Positions 32,201 to 45,549 of a stretch of 64,000 bases of DNA are shown piece after piece; position 1 is the stretch's first letter, and every line of letters begins with the position of its first letter. Source of the stretch: Paralichthys olivaceus. Taxonomy: Eukaryota; Chordata; Actinopteri; Pleuronectiformes; Paralichthyidae. The DNA lies in the NCBI RefSeq assembly GCF_024713975.1, contig NC_091104.1, forward strand, positions 13,101,580 to 13,165,579. Direction: 5' to 3'. The position numbers and the translations under genes were made by a program. Below the pieces are notes generated by a model. That model had not been told where the DNA came from and ran no database searches. It saw only the letters and a program-made list of their open reading frames with translations.

Positions 32201-35200
32201 GTGCTGGAGAACTCCCTAAAGCATCTCCTGCAAATGACTTTGCCATCCTTGATGATAGCAGGCCATTTGGTTCGCTTGCTCAACCTGCTGCGCTTTCCTT
32301 TCTGCGTGTCGGGGTCGCTGCTCTTTTCGTCTGCTGGTAGGACATCACATTCAGCACTAGGACAGTCCTCATCGTAAGGGAAATCTGTGTTGATGACACT
32401 CTGTGGACTGAGCATGCCATCCCCAGAATTGTCCATCTGATCATAACCAGGGGTTGATATATTCTCTTTTTTAACAATGTCAAGTGTGGGTTTTAATGCA
32501 ACCTGGGCCTCTGGGCTGAGACATTTCATGGGAATACTGACTGATGAACTTTGAGCATGACATGAGTTTTCACTCTGAGCATATGGAGTGTGGTAACTTC
32601 CTTCTGAGAGGCTGTCAATTGTTGAGATACTATTTCCGTTATCTAACTGTGCTGTCAAACTTGCACTGGTTTTCCTCATATCTACAGTGTCTCCGCTACC
32701 TTCAGGATGCATGAGTCCATACTGATTCCCTCCGTTATGCATTTGCCCTCCGTTATCAAGCATCAGAGAACTAGACACATACTGAGACATCAAACTGGAA
32801 TCTGAAGGAGCCTGTGACATAGTGGGACCAATATTAGCTGCCATTGACTGATCTCTATCAGACGGAATTGATGCTGTGGTCTGATAAGGGTCTGCCTGCC
32901 ACTGAGGATAGCTGCGGGCGGGGTAGTCATTCATGTTAAAGCCGTCTGGATAGCAGTTATTCACAGGAGGTGAAGACCATGACTGGGACATGTCGGACTG
33001 CATCATTCCACTGGGATTGTTTGAGCTCCCCCATGATGGGTACAGTGTGGGGTTCACCATTGGAGTGATTGGCACAGGCTCCATTGATCCAGGATAACAT
33101 TGGGCAGGTGACGTTGAACATCCCACTGGGTAATCCATTTGCTGCATCGTGGGTTTATTGCATAGTACTCCTGGCTGGTTTGACGGCCTGTTTCCCAGGT
33201 TCTGAGACATGTTTGGTGAAGCTGGTCCACTTGGGATCTTTTTTGCTGTGATTTTGGCCACTTTGTTATATTTCTTTGCCAACTTCCAGTCTTCAAATAT
33301 TTGAGGGTGTTGCTTCTTCACATGCCTAGAAAGACTTTTGTTGGTACTATACGCCCTTGTGCATTCACTATATGGGCAGCAATGCAGGTTCTCCTCACTG
33401 CTGGCAGTAACAACAGGAGTGCTGGAAGGATATCCCTGCAGCGAGCTGGGAATTTCTGTCTTGATTTGACTCGGAGAAATGATCTGTGGTATCGCTTTTG
33501 GTAATTCATTACCTTGTACATTATTATTGTGACCCTCTCCCTGCTGACATGCCACAGGGTTTGCTGCAGCGGGGACAGGATATTCAGAAGGAATCTCACC
33601 TTCGCCTGGCACCTTTTGTTGTACACATGGAGCCTCCGGTGGAAGTTTTGCATCAGCTGGTGCTGTGTGAGGTTTTGTCAGCGGAGTGAAGCATTTCTCT
33701 GGTTCTTTCATTTCATAATCCGCCACCTGATTCAGCATACTTTCGATGGAGTGTTTCACTCTAACAGGAGTGGCATCATTACTGACCTCTGGTGATCTGC
33801 ACGGTGATGCGTTTGCATTTGATGGTTCCTTCACGTAAGCTTCTGCGCTAATCCTTTCAAGGCAAACAACAGCCGAACATGCGTCTTCTTTGCTCGGAGT
33901 GCTCTGTGGGGACGATTGCACGTTTGGAGTGACAGGCGTGTTTTGATTTGTGACAGGTATATTGTTCATTGTGTCATTTGTACAATGATTCTCTTGGTGC
34001 GACAAGAACTGAGACTGTGAGTAAAATATTTTCCCACAGTTGTCTGTTTGGCAGGTGTAGGTAAGATAATGCTGAGCCTCATGATCATACAACAAATACG
34101 CCTCATTGAAAACTTTGCCACAGTTAGGGAACATGCACTGAGCCTTAAATTCTGGGTGAGTTTTTCTATGCATGAGGAGCTCAGAGTTGGAGTTAAAGTT
34201 GGCCTTACAATCCAACTGTATGCAGATGTATGGTTTGCTGCCACAGTGCATCTGCAAATGATCATTAAGATGTCTGACATTAACAAACTGGCGTCTGCAG
34301 TACTGGCACACCACTTTCTGTTTTTGTATCTCTAAAAATCTCATGGCCTCCTCGTCATCCTTGTGAGATCTTACGTGAGCCATGAGGTTACGGAAAAACT
34401 TGAAAGCCTTGGAACAGTTTTTGACGGGACAGAAACAGTCTTGACTTATCTGCGTGTCAGATGTAGTTTGTTCTAACTTAACAGGAGATGCCAATTGGTC
34501 CCCAACATGAGAGTCAATTTTAACAGGACTCATGCTTGTCTTGGCGGCAACCTTTGAGTTTTTTGCTGGACTTTTAGGGGACTGAGGTGTTTTGGTTACC
34601 TTTCTTGCGGCTTTCATTGCAGCGAGTCTCTCTTTACAAGACTGCTTTACATGCGATGCTACATGTGGCTCTAGAACCTCCCTACTTTCAAAACTGTCAG
34701 CACAAATCGGACACAGGTACACTCCATCTTTGAAATGCTTCTGAGCGTGGCGAACAATTCTGTGACCCAGGAACTCCTTATCACACAAAACACAATACTG
34801 CATGTAGGCTCGCCAGTTTCTGAAGCGAGCCGACACAAAACCCTGCTCCCGAAGTTTTTTAGCCTCTCGGTTTTTCTCTCTTTCATCTGTGATTTCATTG
34901 AGTTCATTTGTAGTGGTTAACAGGAAATCCTCCAGGTCTCTGTATTCAGGGAGCTTGCCAAGTGCACTTTCCACTTCTTGTTCGTCTGTGTCATTAAGTG
35001 TGTCAATAGATGACACAATAGCTGCCTCCTCTCCCATCAGTGCCAAGCAGTTGCGTTTCAGTGTTTTCCAGTCCAAGAACTCTGGATCAAAAGGCCACTG
35101 TGTCTTCAAGGCCAGCAGTAACTCGCAGCGTAAAGAGTTGGGTACGCGTAGACTCCCATCCTCTTCTGGCTTTTGGTCGGGTTCGTTGTACAGTGACTCC

Positions 35201-38200
35201 ACAGCATAATAAGAGTCGACGGTAGGCTGGAGGAGGAACTCTGTCAGCTGGCATGCACGCTTAACCTCTAGATCGGTTGGCAAGATGCAAGAAATAGTCT
35301 TGCAGATGGTAGACTTGCTGTCCTTATGGTCACTGGAGGTCATTTTCAGAGCTTGAATGCACATTTCCACACACACTGGAAGCCCCACCTCTCCAACCTA
35401 TAGGAAAAAGAATGTAACATGAATGCAACAAGTAAGATTTTACGGGCATGTTAAAAGAAGCAGCCGACTATGTCGCTGAGAGTAGTGACGTCTCTGTCTT
35501 ACTTGAAGTTCCAGTGTGTGAGATTTAGGTGAAAGGGAACTATTGGTAGAAATTTAATGTTGAATAATCCTCATGATGTTTCCACTGGTTTGTTTCATCT
35601 AAATTGTATGAATTGTAGCTGTAACTGTTCTTTACCTCAGAAAAGGCCCTTTATATTTAAATACTTAAATATTTACATCGAGGGTACCCTCTCTACAGAG
35701 GCAGCCATGTTTTTTACAGTAGTCCAGACTGGACAAACTCTACAACTTTTGAGTTTTTTATGACAACTGAAGCTACCACAGGTTCTTTTTCATGTTTGGA
35801 AGGAGAGGGTGAGGTGAGGGGTATTCAGCTGCAACAAGCACTTTCAACACTAGATGTCACTAAATTCTACACACTGTACCTTTAAATCTACAAATGTGGA
35901 GACTATTTTCTTACCTCATTTTGGATGACTTTGATGAGAAACAGAATGTGACAGACACTTCTGCAAAGAAGAGCCATCTCTTTGCCTTGCCCGAGAAAAG
36001 TCTCAGCAGATGACTCTGAACGCATGAGAAGCTTACTCCAGAACAGTGTGAGTTCCCTGGAAAACATCACAAACATAAAAACCTTTAGAAACTTTATCAA
36101 AAATGATTTTGTGATTAGTGATTTGGTCTATAAAATATTAAAATATGCAATGAAATATTCCATCACAATTAAATCCCAATTCCTTATATCTTCTTTGTAG
36201 GAAGAATAACCCAAAACCACAAAATATTAAATTAACTATAATATCTTCTCATCATCTTACAACCTGGAACCTTCTATTGTCTTCCTAAATAGCCTAAATG
36301 ACTGTTGTAGCTCTATTTCAGATGAAAAAGTTAATGTGTCCAGGTTACAGATCACCACAAATCTAAAAGAGCACTCTTCTGTTTTAACCAGACAGTTGCT
36401 GATACAAAAAAGTCAAGTGTTTGAGACAGCAAGTCATTTATATCCTCACTAATTCAGAGATTCACTCTGGGCCAATCTTCACACAAATATTAGACACTGA
36501 GATATATTCAAATTTACAGAGAGCAGGAGGAGATCTTTCTGCACATATTTATCACAGAGATCGCTTTGATTTGGAAAAACAAATGTGTGCCAGGACGACT
36601 GTATTACCAAGTGTTCTAATAACAAATGTGTGACCAACACTTACCAGGCACAGTAAACTTCTCCTTGAAGGAGCTGTCGCTTGAGAAAAGCAGAACATAA
36701 GCAGAGAGCTCCTTTCTCGTCTCCCTCTGACTCCAAGTTGCAGATCATTTCAAGAGCATCTTTACAGTCTATTGATGCAATCTATGAGAGAAAGAGAGAA
36801 GAAAAACATTTCACAATACTGTTGGGACATCTTATTAATAACCATCTGAGAGTACTGAGTGATCAGTGAGTGTTGGTTGTGAGATTTGGCAAATAATCGT
36901 CCGTTTTTAGTGAAACAGAATATTTGTTTGAATTAATTGGTTAATTTAAAACAATTATATCAAACAAATGACTTTTTGAAATTTAGGATCACGCATCGAT
37001 CAGTTGTTCAAATGTTAAACTTGATGTCTCTGAGTTGCTGTGTCGTTTCTTCACCTCTTCCATTAGCTGCTCCTGATTCTTTGTCATGCAGACACAAAGC
37101 AAGTAGGTTTGTTTGAAGTTCCCTTTTCCTTCATATCCCGGATACTCTGAGCACATCTTTGCAAGGACAGCAGCCTTATCAATGCTGTCCACTTTGATTA
37201 GGTGCTTTATTCGCATGTTCAGCAGCGTGGGACCTTCCAACTCAAGATACTCGTGAACTAAGGGACAGATAGTGGAGAAGACAGAAACAAGATCTGAGAA
37301 ACGAAAGAGGCAAGACACACTAAACTATTTAAATTTCATTAAATTACAACACGAAAAATTAGTTTGGTGCATCTTCAAGGCCCATATGCATCTTAGGAAG
37401 TGAGAACTAACCTTGCTCTGTTTGAGGGTTTTGATTGGATAGGATGCCGCTAAGCGTGGTGTTGGACCAGACGCCATCCTGCTGTGCCAGAACTGCGAGC
37501 AGGCGAAGCTGTGTGCTCCCACTTTCTTGCAAAAGGCTGTGTGCCAACTGCAGCATGAGACAAATAGATATGTAGTTACAGAATTACTAAGGTGTCAGTG
37601 ACAATTACTTAAAATATCACAGCATTCATGAGTCGGAAATCATTTTTACAGCAGGTTTACTGAAGTGAATTTGCATCAAATAAGTTGCAAGTCATTCTTA
37701 TACAGTAAAGAGGACATACAGACCCCTATATTTCAACCAATGTGTTTTTATTACCTCAACACTGAGACAAACCATATCCACGCTAATTACTAAACAACAT
37801 TTCTTTGCTTATCACTGGAAAGATAAGCCTCAGAGAAGTGTGCTTACAGCGGCCGGGATACTGACCTTCATGGAGGACTGAAACTCCTCCCATAAGGCAC
37901 CAGGGACATGGTGGGGCAGTAAGAGCAGCAGCTCCGCACAGCTCCTGTGAATCCAACACGGTCGTTTGTTAAAGCCACATATGGGTCAAGGATACACACT
38001 TCACGAAGTTAGGGGAACCATGCAAAAATAGATGCTGCACTGTAGAGTCAATATAAAAGAGGATGATGAACAGGAGAAATGGGGGGTTAGAAATCATCAA
38101 CAGCGGGAGTGATACACATATGTTAAATTAGATCTCTCAGTGTTGGTATGAGTTCAATATTAAATAGCTATTACAGTTAGAAATCCTGTTAGTAATGAAG

Positions 38201-41200
38201 AACGACAATATGAATAATCAACAAAAAAAACCAAAATCAGCATTTATAATCGATAACTAATGAAGTTACACCGTTTAAATTACTGGCTGTCTGTCTATCT
38301 ACACTCTGTGTGTGTGCTTTGCCTTCATTCTCAAACTTTACTCCGCAGCTCAGCCCAAATATGTCAAAGCTCCCCATGAGGTCGCCTACATTTCCATTCT
38401 GCAGAACAGCCTCAAGGTCTTGGCCTTCATCTGAGCAAATAGCTGAGTAGTTCTTTTAGACTGTTTGCAGAGTATTTAAAAAACTTTTCATATCGGAATT
38501 TCCTTTGGGATTAGGGCGTGTTTTGTTTTATTCTTTCTGTCAAATAATGTCTCCATAAAATTAAGGATTTAAACAGATTACAGTCTATCTGAGGGGCGGC
38601 TCTGCTCGAAGACACAACTACAGCCGCGGAACTGCAAAGCAAACAATGTTATGTCTGATGTTACACCATCGTACCAAACCCTGCTCTCATTAAACACTCA
38701 AACTACAACTTTTAAGATGTTTATGTGAATGATGTATAACACATGTTACAGAAATGTTCATGGGAGGGATGTTGTTTAAAGAATCCAACAATAATTTATT
38801 GTTTAAACATTTCCACTCACAGTGCTAACTTTTCAAGTAGGAGTGGCACGTTTTCACATTCGGAGGAGAGACAGGAGGCCGCCTTAGCGAAGCTGAGGAT
38901 GGCCACAGTGTAGACCTCCAGCAAAGGCAGTGGATCTTCATCAGTCTTCCATCGGCCGGCATGTTCCACCAGGACCTGGAAGAGCATTTAGATAGAAAGA
39001 TGAGAAAGACTGATTCTGCACAATAAAACAGCAAAAACTTTGGGTTTTTAAAACCTTTTATCAAAATGAGCCTTTTCTCAGTTTTATATCGTGTTTAAAT
39101 GAATCTCTATCTGCTCTTCTGTGATGACTAAAACAACCAATTTCCAGATGTTGCCTTAGACTGTGCAATTGTGACTATTTTTAACTGTGAAGACTAAATG
39201 AATCAATTAACCTAAAAAATGTATAGATGTGTAGATATGTAGATTTATCATAATAAATGACTGTTTATGAACTGTTATTTAATTTAGTTTTTCAATGAGA
39301 CTTAACTGCTCTTTCCATTGGTCACTGAGCTAAAGGAAACAGCTGTAATTGCATATATACAAATTATGCTTCGTAATTTCATCTCTTACAATAACAGAAA
39401 ATTGCAGGCTTCACACTTGTGGCTGCTGACAGGACTAGAATCAAAGTTTCTCAAAGGTGAGAAAGAACAAAAGATGTAACGCCTCTGCATTACAATTGAG
39501 GAGAAACGCTTAACGGCAATCTAGGATGAATGTAACTACTGGATCTGTATTTATCTTTAATTTCAAAAAGCCACAACTAACTTTGATGTGAAAATGTCAT
39601 AGAGTCATATCTAAGTTTGATAAAAATGTCTTTCCTGACTCACGCCGCATCTTTCCATCAAATTTCATTGACATCAGTTCAGTTGTTTCTGAGGATCTCT
39701 TGCTTACAGACAAAAGAACAAACAAACCAACAAACAAATTGACAGGGGTGCCACAGCATTTACATGGAGGTAAAATACCAAATACTGTAATACAAATGTA
39801 AGTGTTGATGACTTTTCTACTTTATGACATCCTGCTTGGCTGCATTGTTGCAGTGAACACAGAGCATCCTCAGCCAGGAAGCCAGGACTGCAGGCTGCCA
39901 GAGGATGAGCAGCAGTGCCATGTTATTACATCCTAACTATTAAAGTTGCACACAAAGTTTTTAATCACTCAACAAAGAGAAATACCTAAACTCCTGGCAG
40001 AAATCCAATAAGGCTTCATAAACTACTAATTTTGATAAATACATATTATGTTACTACATCCTGATTATATTAATTAAACAGCATGTTCTCCTATCAAGTT
40101 TCATGGAAATCCAACAGGGAGGATAACGCACCCCCCTGGGCGGAGGTAAAAAGACACAGCTTGTACATGAAGACAGAATGCTAAATCGTCATAAGCTATA
40201 TAATTACCTCCAAATTATATAAGATACACAGCATGTAAAATAACATGCATCAACTTTTTGTGCCCCCCCCCCATCACTCAACAAAGACTAAACCTACACA
40301 GAAATCCAACGAGTCTCCAAAAACTACCAGAAGAAGTTATGACCTCCTTATTATATAAGCTACACAGCGTGTACAACAACTAAGTAAATCAAGCTTTACT
40401 GGGTTCCTTCCTCACACAGGCCACATCCCTCCAAACAAATCAGTTCAGTTGTTTTGGTGAAAGCTTGCTAACAAACAAACAAACAAACAAAGAGGGGGGG
40501 GTCATGATGAAATCTCCCTGGTGTAGGTAAAACACGACAGCTTTTGGATGAAGACAAAATGCTTTGTTGTAGTAGTCATTGGATAAATATACATGCACAA
40601 TGTTATTACATCCTAATTGTATAAGTAGCACCGCATATAAAACAACAAAGGCATCAAAGTTTTGTGTCTTCCTGCAAAAAAAAGCCTTTTTTAGGCCCCA
40701 AACTGCATCAGTGAAAAATCCCTCCACATCCATTTCACCCTGGATCCCTGCTCTCTTCCCTCACAAATCTCTAATCCTGACCGAACTGCAGAAAACTTCC
40801 ACTCTTCCTGCCGCTGCTCTCTTCTTTTCCCTCCGATAACTTTCCAGCCCCCCTCCCCTCCACCTCCCCAGTGTTCGCTCATGTGGAACAGAAAACGAAG
40901 CCACGACAATAATAACAGAACAATAAAAAGATCTGCGCTGCATCGCAGGTAAATGGAGACCTCGCGTGATATGGACGTGGTCGGGGCAAATTAATGAAGG
41001 AGGATGCGTAATGGAGTCAGTGACCACTGCCACACTCTCCCTTTGAAATCACTGTCGCAGGCAGCTGCACACTGCTCGCTCGCTTTTAGCATCAATATCG
41101 CATCTTTGCTCCGTGGGGCTGGTTATAAAACTGTAATAATAACACTAATAACGATCACATCCGCCTCTCCTCGTGTGGTTAGCCGGATTAATTAGTGCAA

Positions 41201-41938
41201 AAGGCCTGAGCTAGCACCTTGGAGGAATCATTGATCTCTCGCTACAATGAGCTTCACCAAACTAACCCATTTTCACACCAAACTCAACCCGGAGCTGCGG
41301 TGGAATAACGCCGGAGTCATGTTTCCCACAGTGAATCACTCCTTTTATTCTGTGCACATCAATGCAATCGCACAGCAAAATCTCGCTAACGTTGCTATCC
41401 GGTTTTTTTTTTTTTTTTGCACAGCATGACCACTGCACAGGACAGGGGGGGACCCTGCATACCAGCTAGCAACATTCATCCGCTGCTAGCTGCCTGGCCT
41501 GGAAAATACGAGTAATACGTGCACGGTGCGCGTACATTTGTGGGACTCGTCGCCCCACGGACAGTCAGACTTCACACACAAGCACATGTCGCGGGTAAAC
41601 ATCGCAGAGAGCGCGACGGAAAACCACGGAGGAGTTTTTTTTCCTCCCCACTCATCTCGAGACGCTAGCTAGGAGCAGCTAGCCGCTTAGCTACATTGTT
41701 GTAGCGAGCGTAGACGCGCATCCTCGGCCAGGAAGCCAGAGGGGCTGCAGGGCTGCCCGGGGATGAGCAGGCGGGAGAGCGGGCTAACCTGGCAGAAGTC
41801 CTGGCAGAAATGCAGCGAGGCTTCCGGCGGCGACTGCGGGCTCTCCTCCAGGGCCGCGCTCAGGCCCTGGAAGCGCTCTCGGAGCTGCTCGATGGCTTTC
41901 CGTGTGTCATATTCCTTCTCTGTCTCCCCCTCCGCCAT
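29251..41938 (-). CDS. znf292: Zinc finger protein 292
   Basis: A 2382-aa nuclear C2H2 protein of the ZNF292/RLF/ZNF654 family, thought to act as a transcription regulator; human ZNF292 is about 2720 aa. Coding exons on the - strand: 41938-41789, 38975-38821, 37944-37866, 37547-37412, 37257-37055, 36781-36645, 36056-35915 and a final 35397-29251. They sum to 7149 nt, with all phases agreeing. The N-terminal 480 residues are a helical, finger-free region, with EGPTLLNMRIKHLIK, ICKTISCILP and SLRCELLLALKTQWPFDPEF nearly as in human. About 16 C2H2 or C2HC fingers follow, near residues 480-540, 605-755, 955, 1345 (GGHLSKRSQC), 1520-1580, 1807, 1870, 1917, 1955 and 2060. An AT-hook (KRGRPRKPAR) lies near 2165, and the end has NNVKIVMDKTF and LLKQLQDMKP as in ZNF292. 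Synteny with cga and orc3 supports ZNF292 over RLF. Having all fingers in one 6.1-kb last exon is the family pattern. Confidence 0.96.
35503..35885. repeat. Percomorph MITE in znf292 intron 7
   Basis: A 383-bp element with imperfect terminal inverted repeats of about 25 bp: TTGAAGTTCCAGTGTGTGAG at the left, and the complement of ...TCTACACACTGTACCTTTAA at the right. Inside are a GGCCCTTTATATTTAAATAC block, a GGCAGCCATGTTTTTTACAG block and a GGTGAGGTGAGGGGTATTCA block. I recognise it as a very abundant percomorph repeat. No coding capacity. The inverted ends point to a non-autonomous DNA transposon. Confidence 0.75.
39549..40660. repeat. Cluster of decayed repeats in znf292 intron 1
   Basis: It contains LINE-tail-like segments near 39640-39765 and 40420-40530: a 'CATTTC/CATCCCTCC...AAATTTCATTGACATC...TTCAGTTGTTT' block then a run of CAAA units. 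Interleaved with these are four or five degenerate copies of a unit with ATGTTATTACATCCTAA, TATATAAG.TACACAGC, ATCACTCAACAAAGA and CAGAAATCCAA, starting near 39917, 40045, 40200, 40341 and 40598. The tail resembles the 3' end of RTE-type LINEs in fish. No reverse transcriptase frame is present. Confidence 0.5.
39839..39906. repeat. Partial duplicate of the znf292 exon-1 flank
   Basis: This segment matches 41693-41771, the DNA just beside the first coding exon of znf292, at roughly 75% by eye. Shared blocks include GCATTGTTG.AG, GCATCCTC.GCCAGGAAGCCAG, CTGCAGG and GGATGAGCAG. Both copies are in the same orientation, about 1.85 kb apart, in intron 1. Confidence 0.6.
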
Positions 41939-42060
41939 CTTCACAACAATCACGACCGCGTACGCACAGATGTTACGCTGCCAGACTCGCACACGCGCGC
42001 GCACGCAGGGGTGTTGGGGGGGCGGGGAGTGTGTTTGTGTGTGTGGGGGGGGGGGACCAG
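41460..42060 (-). promoter_or_regulatory. znf292: znf292 promoter region / CpG-rich first exon
   Basis: CpG-rich DNA around the first coding exon (41789-41938), with GCTAGC/CTAGC words at 41464-41490 and 41660-41690. The interval 41990-42060 upstream of the start codon is low complexity, with a CGCGCA run and two G-tracts. No TATA box is evident. Confidence 0.45.
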
Positions 42061-43500
42061 CACACACTAACACATGCATGTGCATGTACACCCCTGATGT
42101 CACCAAAACATCCATGACCTTATTCACTCCTTGCACACACTGTAGTTTCATGCGTGGGTCATTTTTGCTGCGTTTTCCAGGAACATTCCATGTTACAGGG
42201 TCCATGTTGAGACACTGCAGGGCGAGCTGTGACATCCAGGCTCCCAGCATCATCACACACCATGCACCAAAGAATTCTCACAAAATCTATATTGCAAGAA
42301 GCTGCACATGTTGTACAGTGTATATTACAAATAAAGAACAATTGCACAATAACAACATTTAATATATTGCACATTTTGAAAAAGAACAGCCTTGTATATG
42401 CGGTTTCATTCCCACTTTTATTGTATGTTGTATTTCTATTCTTGTTTGGTTATTCACATTTTTATTTCTTACTACATTTTCCCCTTGTGCTGCTACTTCC
42501 TTGTACTGTCATGTCATTTGTGATTTTTTTCAACAGAGGATCAGTAAGGTACATCTTATATATCTTACACTCTCAAAACAGATGTTAAAAGTAACAGAAC
42601 ATGTGTTGAAATTGTAATAACACAAAAAGTGTTGGATTTTAACACACCACTTTCTGAGAGTCATATCTCATCTGATCGTAGCTTTTTATATCTTATCTCA
42701 AAAGTATCCACAGTGTTAATGTCCTCATCCCTTCACAATGGTCAGAGTGCAGGGTCGTCCTCACCACTGCCCTGATTCACTTTGACTTGCTCACTGGTGC
42801 TTCGGGGAGGGGGGGGGCAGATGTTCACAATCAGGGGTCAGTCATCTGAAAAACTCTCCATCCAAAGGGCAGCATGTTACTCTGTCAGTGTCGTAACACT
42901 GTCAGGATTATGTTTCTGAAATATGGACAGAGTGTGGTGTGGTTAGTGTACATCATGCTAAATTATAGCCTCAGAAGACGGATCGATTATCTCTGCACAT
43001 CACAGACAACAGATAGATGCGTTTACTACTTTCTTTGCTCAGTTATCATGAAATTGCAGTTTTTAATTGGGTCCCACTTCTGAATTGCTGAATTTTTCTC
43101 ACCTGTTGTTTCCTGTGTTACTATTGATTTAGCAGGTGTGACTTACTCACACACAGACACACACACAGGTTTGCACAGCTATCCTTATTATGACTTGACA
43201 TTGGTTTGGATTCATTGTGGACAGGCTAACCAAAACTTTATCCATAACCTTAACAATGACGTCAGAAATTACGTTTTGCCTGATTGGGACCGGGCTTTGG
43301 TCCCCATGAGGTCTACTCCTAACTGCTTTATGCTGAAAAAGTTCCCTAAAGAGGCAACATAAACGAGTACACACACAAACACACAGGCATAGTGCAAAAT
43401 GCCTTCACCTTCCCAAAATGTCCTCACTCTGTACGGTCTGTGCTCAAAATTGGCCAGAGAAATGCACACACACACACACACACTGATAGCAATGCATGAG
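42060..43500. other. Intergenic between znf292 promoter and cga 3' end
   Basis: Mostly AT-rich unique sequence without exons, apart from the dispersed repeat at 43139-43490. A short G-tract lies near 42805. Confidence 0.5.
43139..43490. repeat. Dispersed teleost repeat with CA-rich ends
   Basis: It opens with CACACACAGGTTTGCACAGC followed by TATCCTTATTATGA. It continues through a CCATAACCTTAAC segment and a GGGCTTTGGTCCCCATGAGG block, and ends after ACACAGGCATAGTGC and a CA run. I recognise this order from other fish genomes. The family is unnamed to me, and no protein is encoded. Confidence 0.55.
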
Positions 43501-43523
43501 TTCATCAACACCTGGGTGCATAT

Positions 43524-43529
43524 TTTAAT
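43524..43529 (-). terminator. cga: Possible cga polyadenylation signal
   Basis: TTTAAT on the + strand gives ATTAAA, a common variant signal, about 195 nt after the cga stop. No AATAAA was seen nearer. Confidence 0.3.
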
Positions 43530-43722
43530 TGCTTTTCAATATACAGTACATCTATCAATGCAAAATCGAAGGATAATTACACAACACAGGCACAGGATTG
43601 CTACAAAATATTATCTTTCAACTCAAGAACATGCATTTTAAAATGACGAGCTTTTGCCTATTAAAAGAAACACAATTTGTTGGCAAGCTGAGAGCAGCAG
43701 GACGGCCTCCACTTCTCATCGG

Positions 43723-45390
43723 TCATATCTTGTGATAATAGCAGGTGTGGCAGTGGCACTCCGTGTGGTTCTTCAACCTGATGCCGGCCACCTCGATCTG
43801 AAAGAGGAACAGATGACCGTGAACACTAACAGAGTCACATCAAGGTACAGCAGCAAGTAAATGTACAACGTGTGTATGATCAAATCCTCCTGTGAGCATC
43901 TGCTCCTCATGCACTTCTTAACATCTGTTAACAGAAACCAGAATTGAAACAAGAGTGAAACTAAAACCAAACATCAGTGAGAATACCATCGGTGGAGGAG
44001 GTAACCAGATCCTTTACTCAAGTACTTCAATGCAAGTTAACAGTTAAAGTGTCAGTTATATGTAATTCAAATACCGAAAGTAAACTACTAATTCTAGATA
44101 AATCAGGCCCCCCTTAAAATTATGATTTATCACATTTCTTTCAAATAATATATGAGGACGGAGAGGAAAGAAAAAAATACAAGCTCTTCTCCTGTTTTCA
44201 TTTTTCGCATAAACTCCGCTCTTTGTTTTTGGTTTGTTTCTTTTGTGAGATGTTTGAGAATGTGACCTCTTTGGACCTTGAACAATTGCTTAAATGAAAC
44301 CATCTGAGTTTGAGGGAAATGCTTCTTTGATGCAACTGCTAATAACACACAGACGTCTTAAAATGTGACAACAGGCCCCAGACTGGACACTGCAGAAGGA
44401 TCACAAGCTAATAACACAGGACACCACTGGTTTAATCTCAAACAACACATTGCATGTCAGTGGTTTATCACATAGTTTTTTTTAATGTGGAACAATACTA
44501 AGAAATTACAGCTGTAATTCATTCATCTGAAGTCTGGTGGTAAAGTTGAAAGTAGCATTACATGGAATTCTAAGTATAAGCAGCAGCAGCAGTGAAGAAT
44601 GCAACAAAATATCCCCAAGACTAAACTCAATATAAGATAAAACATCAAAAGAATAAACCTTAACCTAAAAATAATTCAATTCTGTAATAACCATTTTATC
44701 TTTTTTTAAGATATTGTGCCATTTTACCTTTGTGGTAGCAGTAGTTGACAGACATGAATAGGGGATGAGTGCATTCCCATATTTAAACCAGGGGTGCTGC
44801 ACTGAAACTTTAGGCAGCTTTACCATGAGGTGACCAGCCTCATCTCCAACCTTAATGTACTGTAACCTCAGTAATGTAGATTAAATAGGCACAAATCAAC
44901 CATGCCTGACATGTGCTTTGTCTGTACCTCGTAGCTGTGCTTTGCGACACAGCATGTTGCCTCCGAGGTGATGTTCTTAGGGGTCGCCATCGTCTTCATT
45001 GCCTTCAGAGGCGTCGGGTATGCTTGGGAGAAGCAGCAGCCCATGCACTGGAAGACTGGCCGATCCCTGGAGAAATAAGTGTTCCTCTTCAGCGTGCACT
45101 CCTCGCAGCCAGCTGGAGAAAGATGACAGCGGTCTCACAAGCAGAGCAAAACAACTGGGGGTGACATTCAGCAACATTTGACATCTGAGATAAAAATCAC
45201 AATGTACAATCTTTGAGAGTAGAGATGAGTACATTACATTCACATGTGATTAATGACGGTAAGACAGCAGAGGTAAATATTGTGAAAGAACCTTACTGTT
45301 TGATAAGTCAGTGTTTGGATAAGAATCAGCTATGTAAAGAAAAAAAGACAAGAGAATAAGAGACAGTCCCGCTGATCTCACAGAGCCCAT
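43723..45390 (-). CDS. cga: Glycoprotein hormone alpha subunit
   Basis: A 117-aa secreted precursor of the common alpha subunit that pairs with the beta subunits of FSH, LH and TSH in the pituitary. Coding exons on the - strand: 45390-45297, 45112-44928 and 43797-43723; total 354 nt. A hydrophobic signal peptide ([19 protein letters not shown]) ends just before [10 protein letters not shown]. The mature cystine-knot chain has [38 protein letters not shown] and [15 protein letters not shown]. All ten expected cysteines and both N-glycosylation sites (NIT, NHT) are present. A noncoding first exon is likely: there is an acceptor 18 bp upstream of the start codon, a donor AACATG|GTAATA near 45491, and a TATA box further up. 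The location beside znf292 matches human CGA at 6q14.3. Confidence 0.97.
43990..44110. repeat. Fragment of a 'CAGATCCTTTACTCAAGTA' repeat in cga intron 2
   Basis: GTAACCAGATCCTTTACTCAAGTACTT and the following AT-rich block are the start of a common teleost interspersed repeat, recalled from other fish sequences. It is truncated and decayed. Confidence 0.45.
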
Positions 45391-45537
45391 TGAGGTTGTG
45401 GCAGTTACCTGGAGAAAAAAGAAAATCATCAGTTTCAAATATCTGTTTAATCAGATATATAAGTCATGGATGTTGATTATTGGAGTATTACCATGTTGAT
45501 AGAAAGTTTCCCCTTCATGCTGCCTCTGTACAGAATC

Positions 45538-45546
45538 CTTTATATT
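45538..45546 (-). promoter_or_regulatory. cga: cga TATA box
   Basis: The - strand reads ATATAAAGG, about 45 bp upstream of the noncoding exon's donor. A tight TATA promoter fits a hormone gene transcribed at a high level in one cell type. A GATA-like TGATAAGG (- strand) lies about 70 bp further upstream. Confidence 0.55.
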
Positions 45547-45549
45547 GAG

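Noticed and set aside
36989-37318. Single-exon 109-residue gene on the - strand
   Set aside because: It is znf292 exon 5 (37257-37055) with intron read-through on both sides.
41687-42362. Frames of 189 and 199 codons around the znf292 first exon
   Set aside because: The - frame is the real first exon plus read-through into its flanks, and the + frame is its antisense shadow extended through low-complexity DNA.
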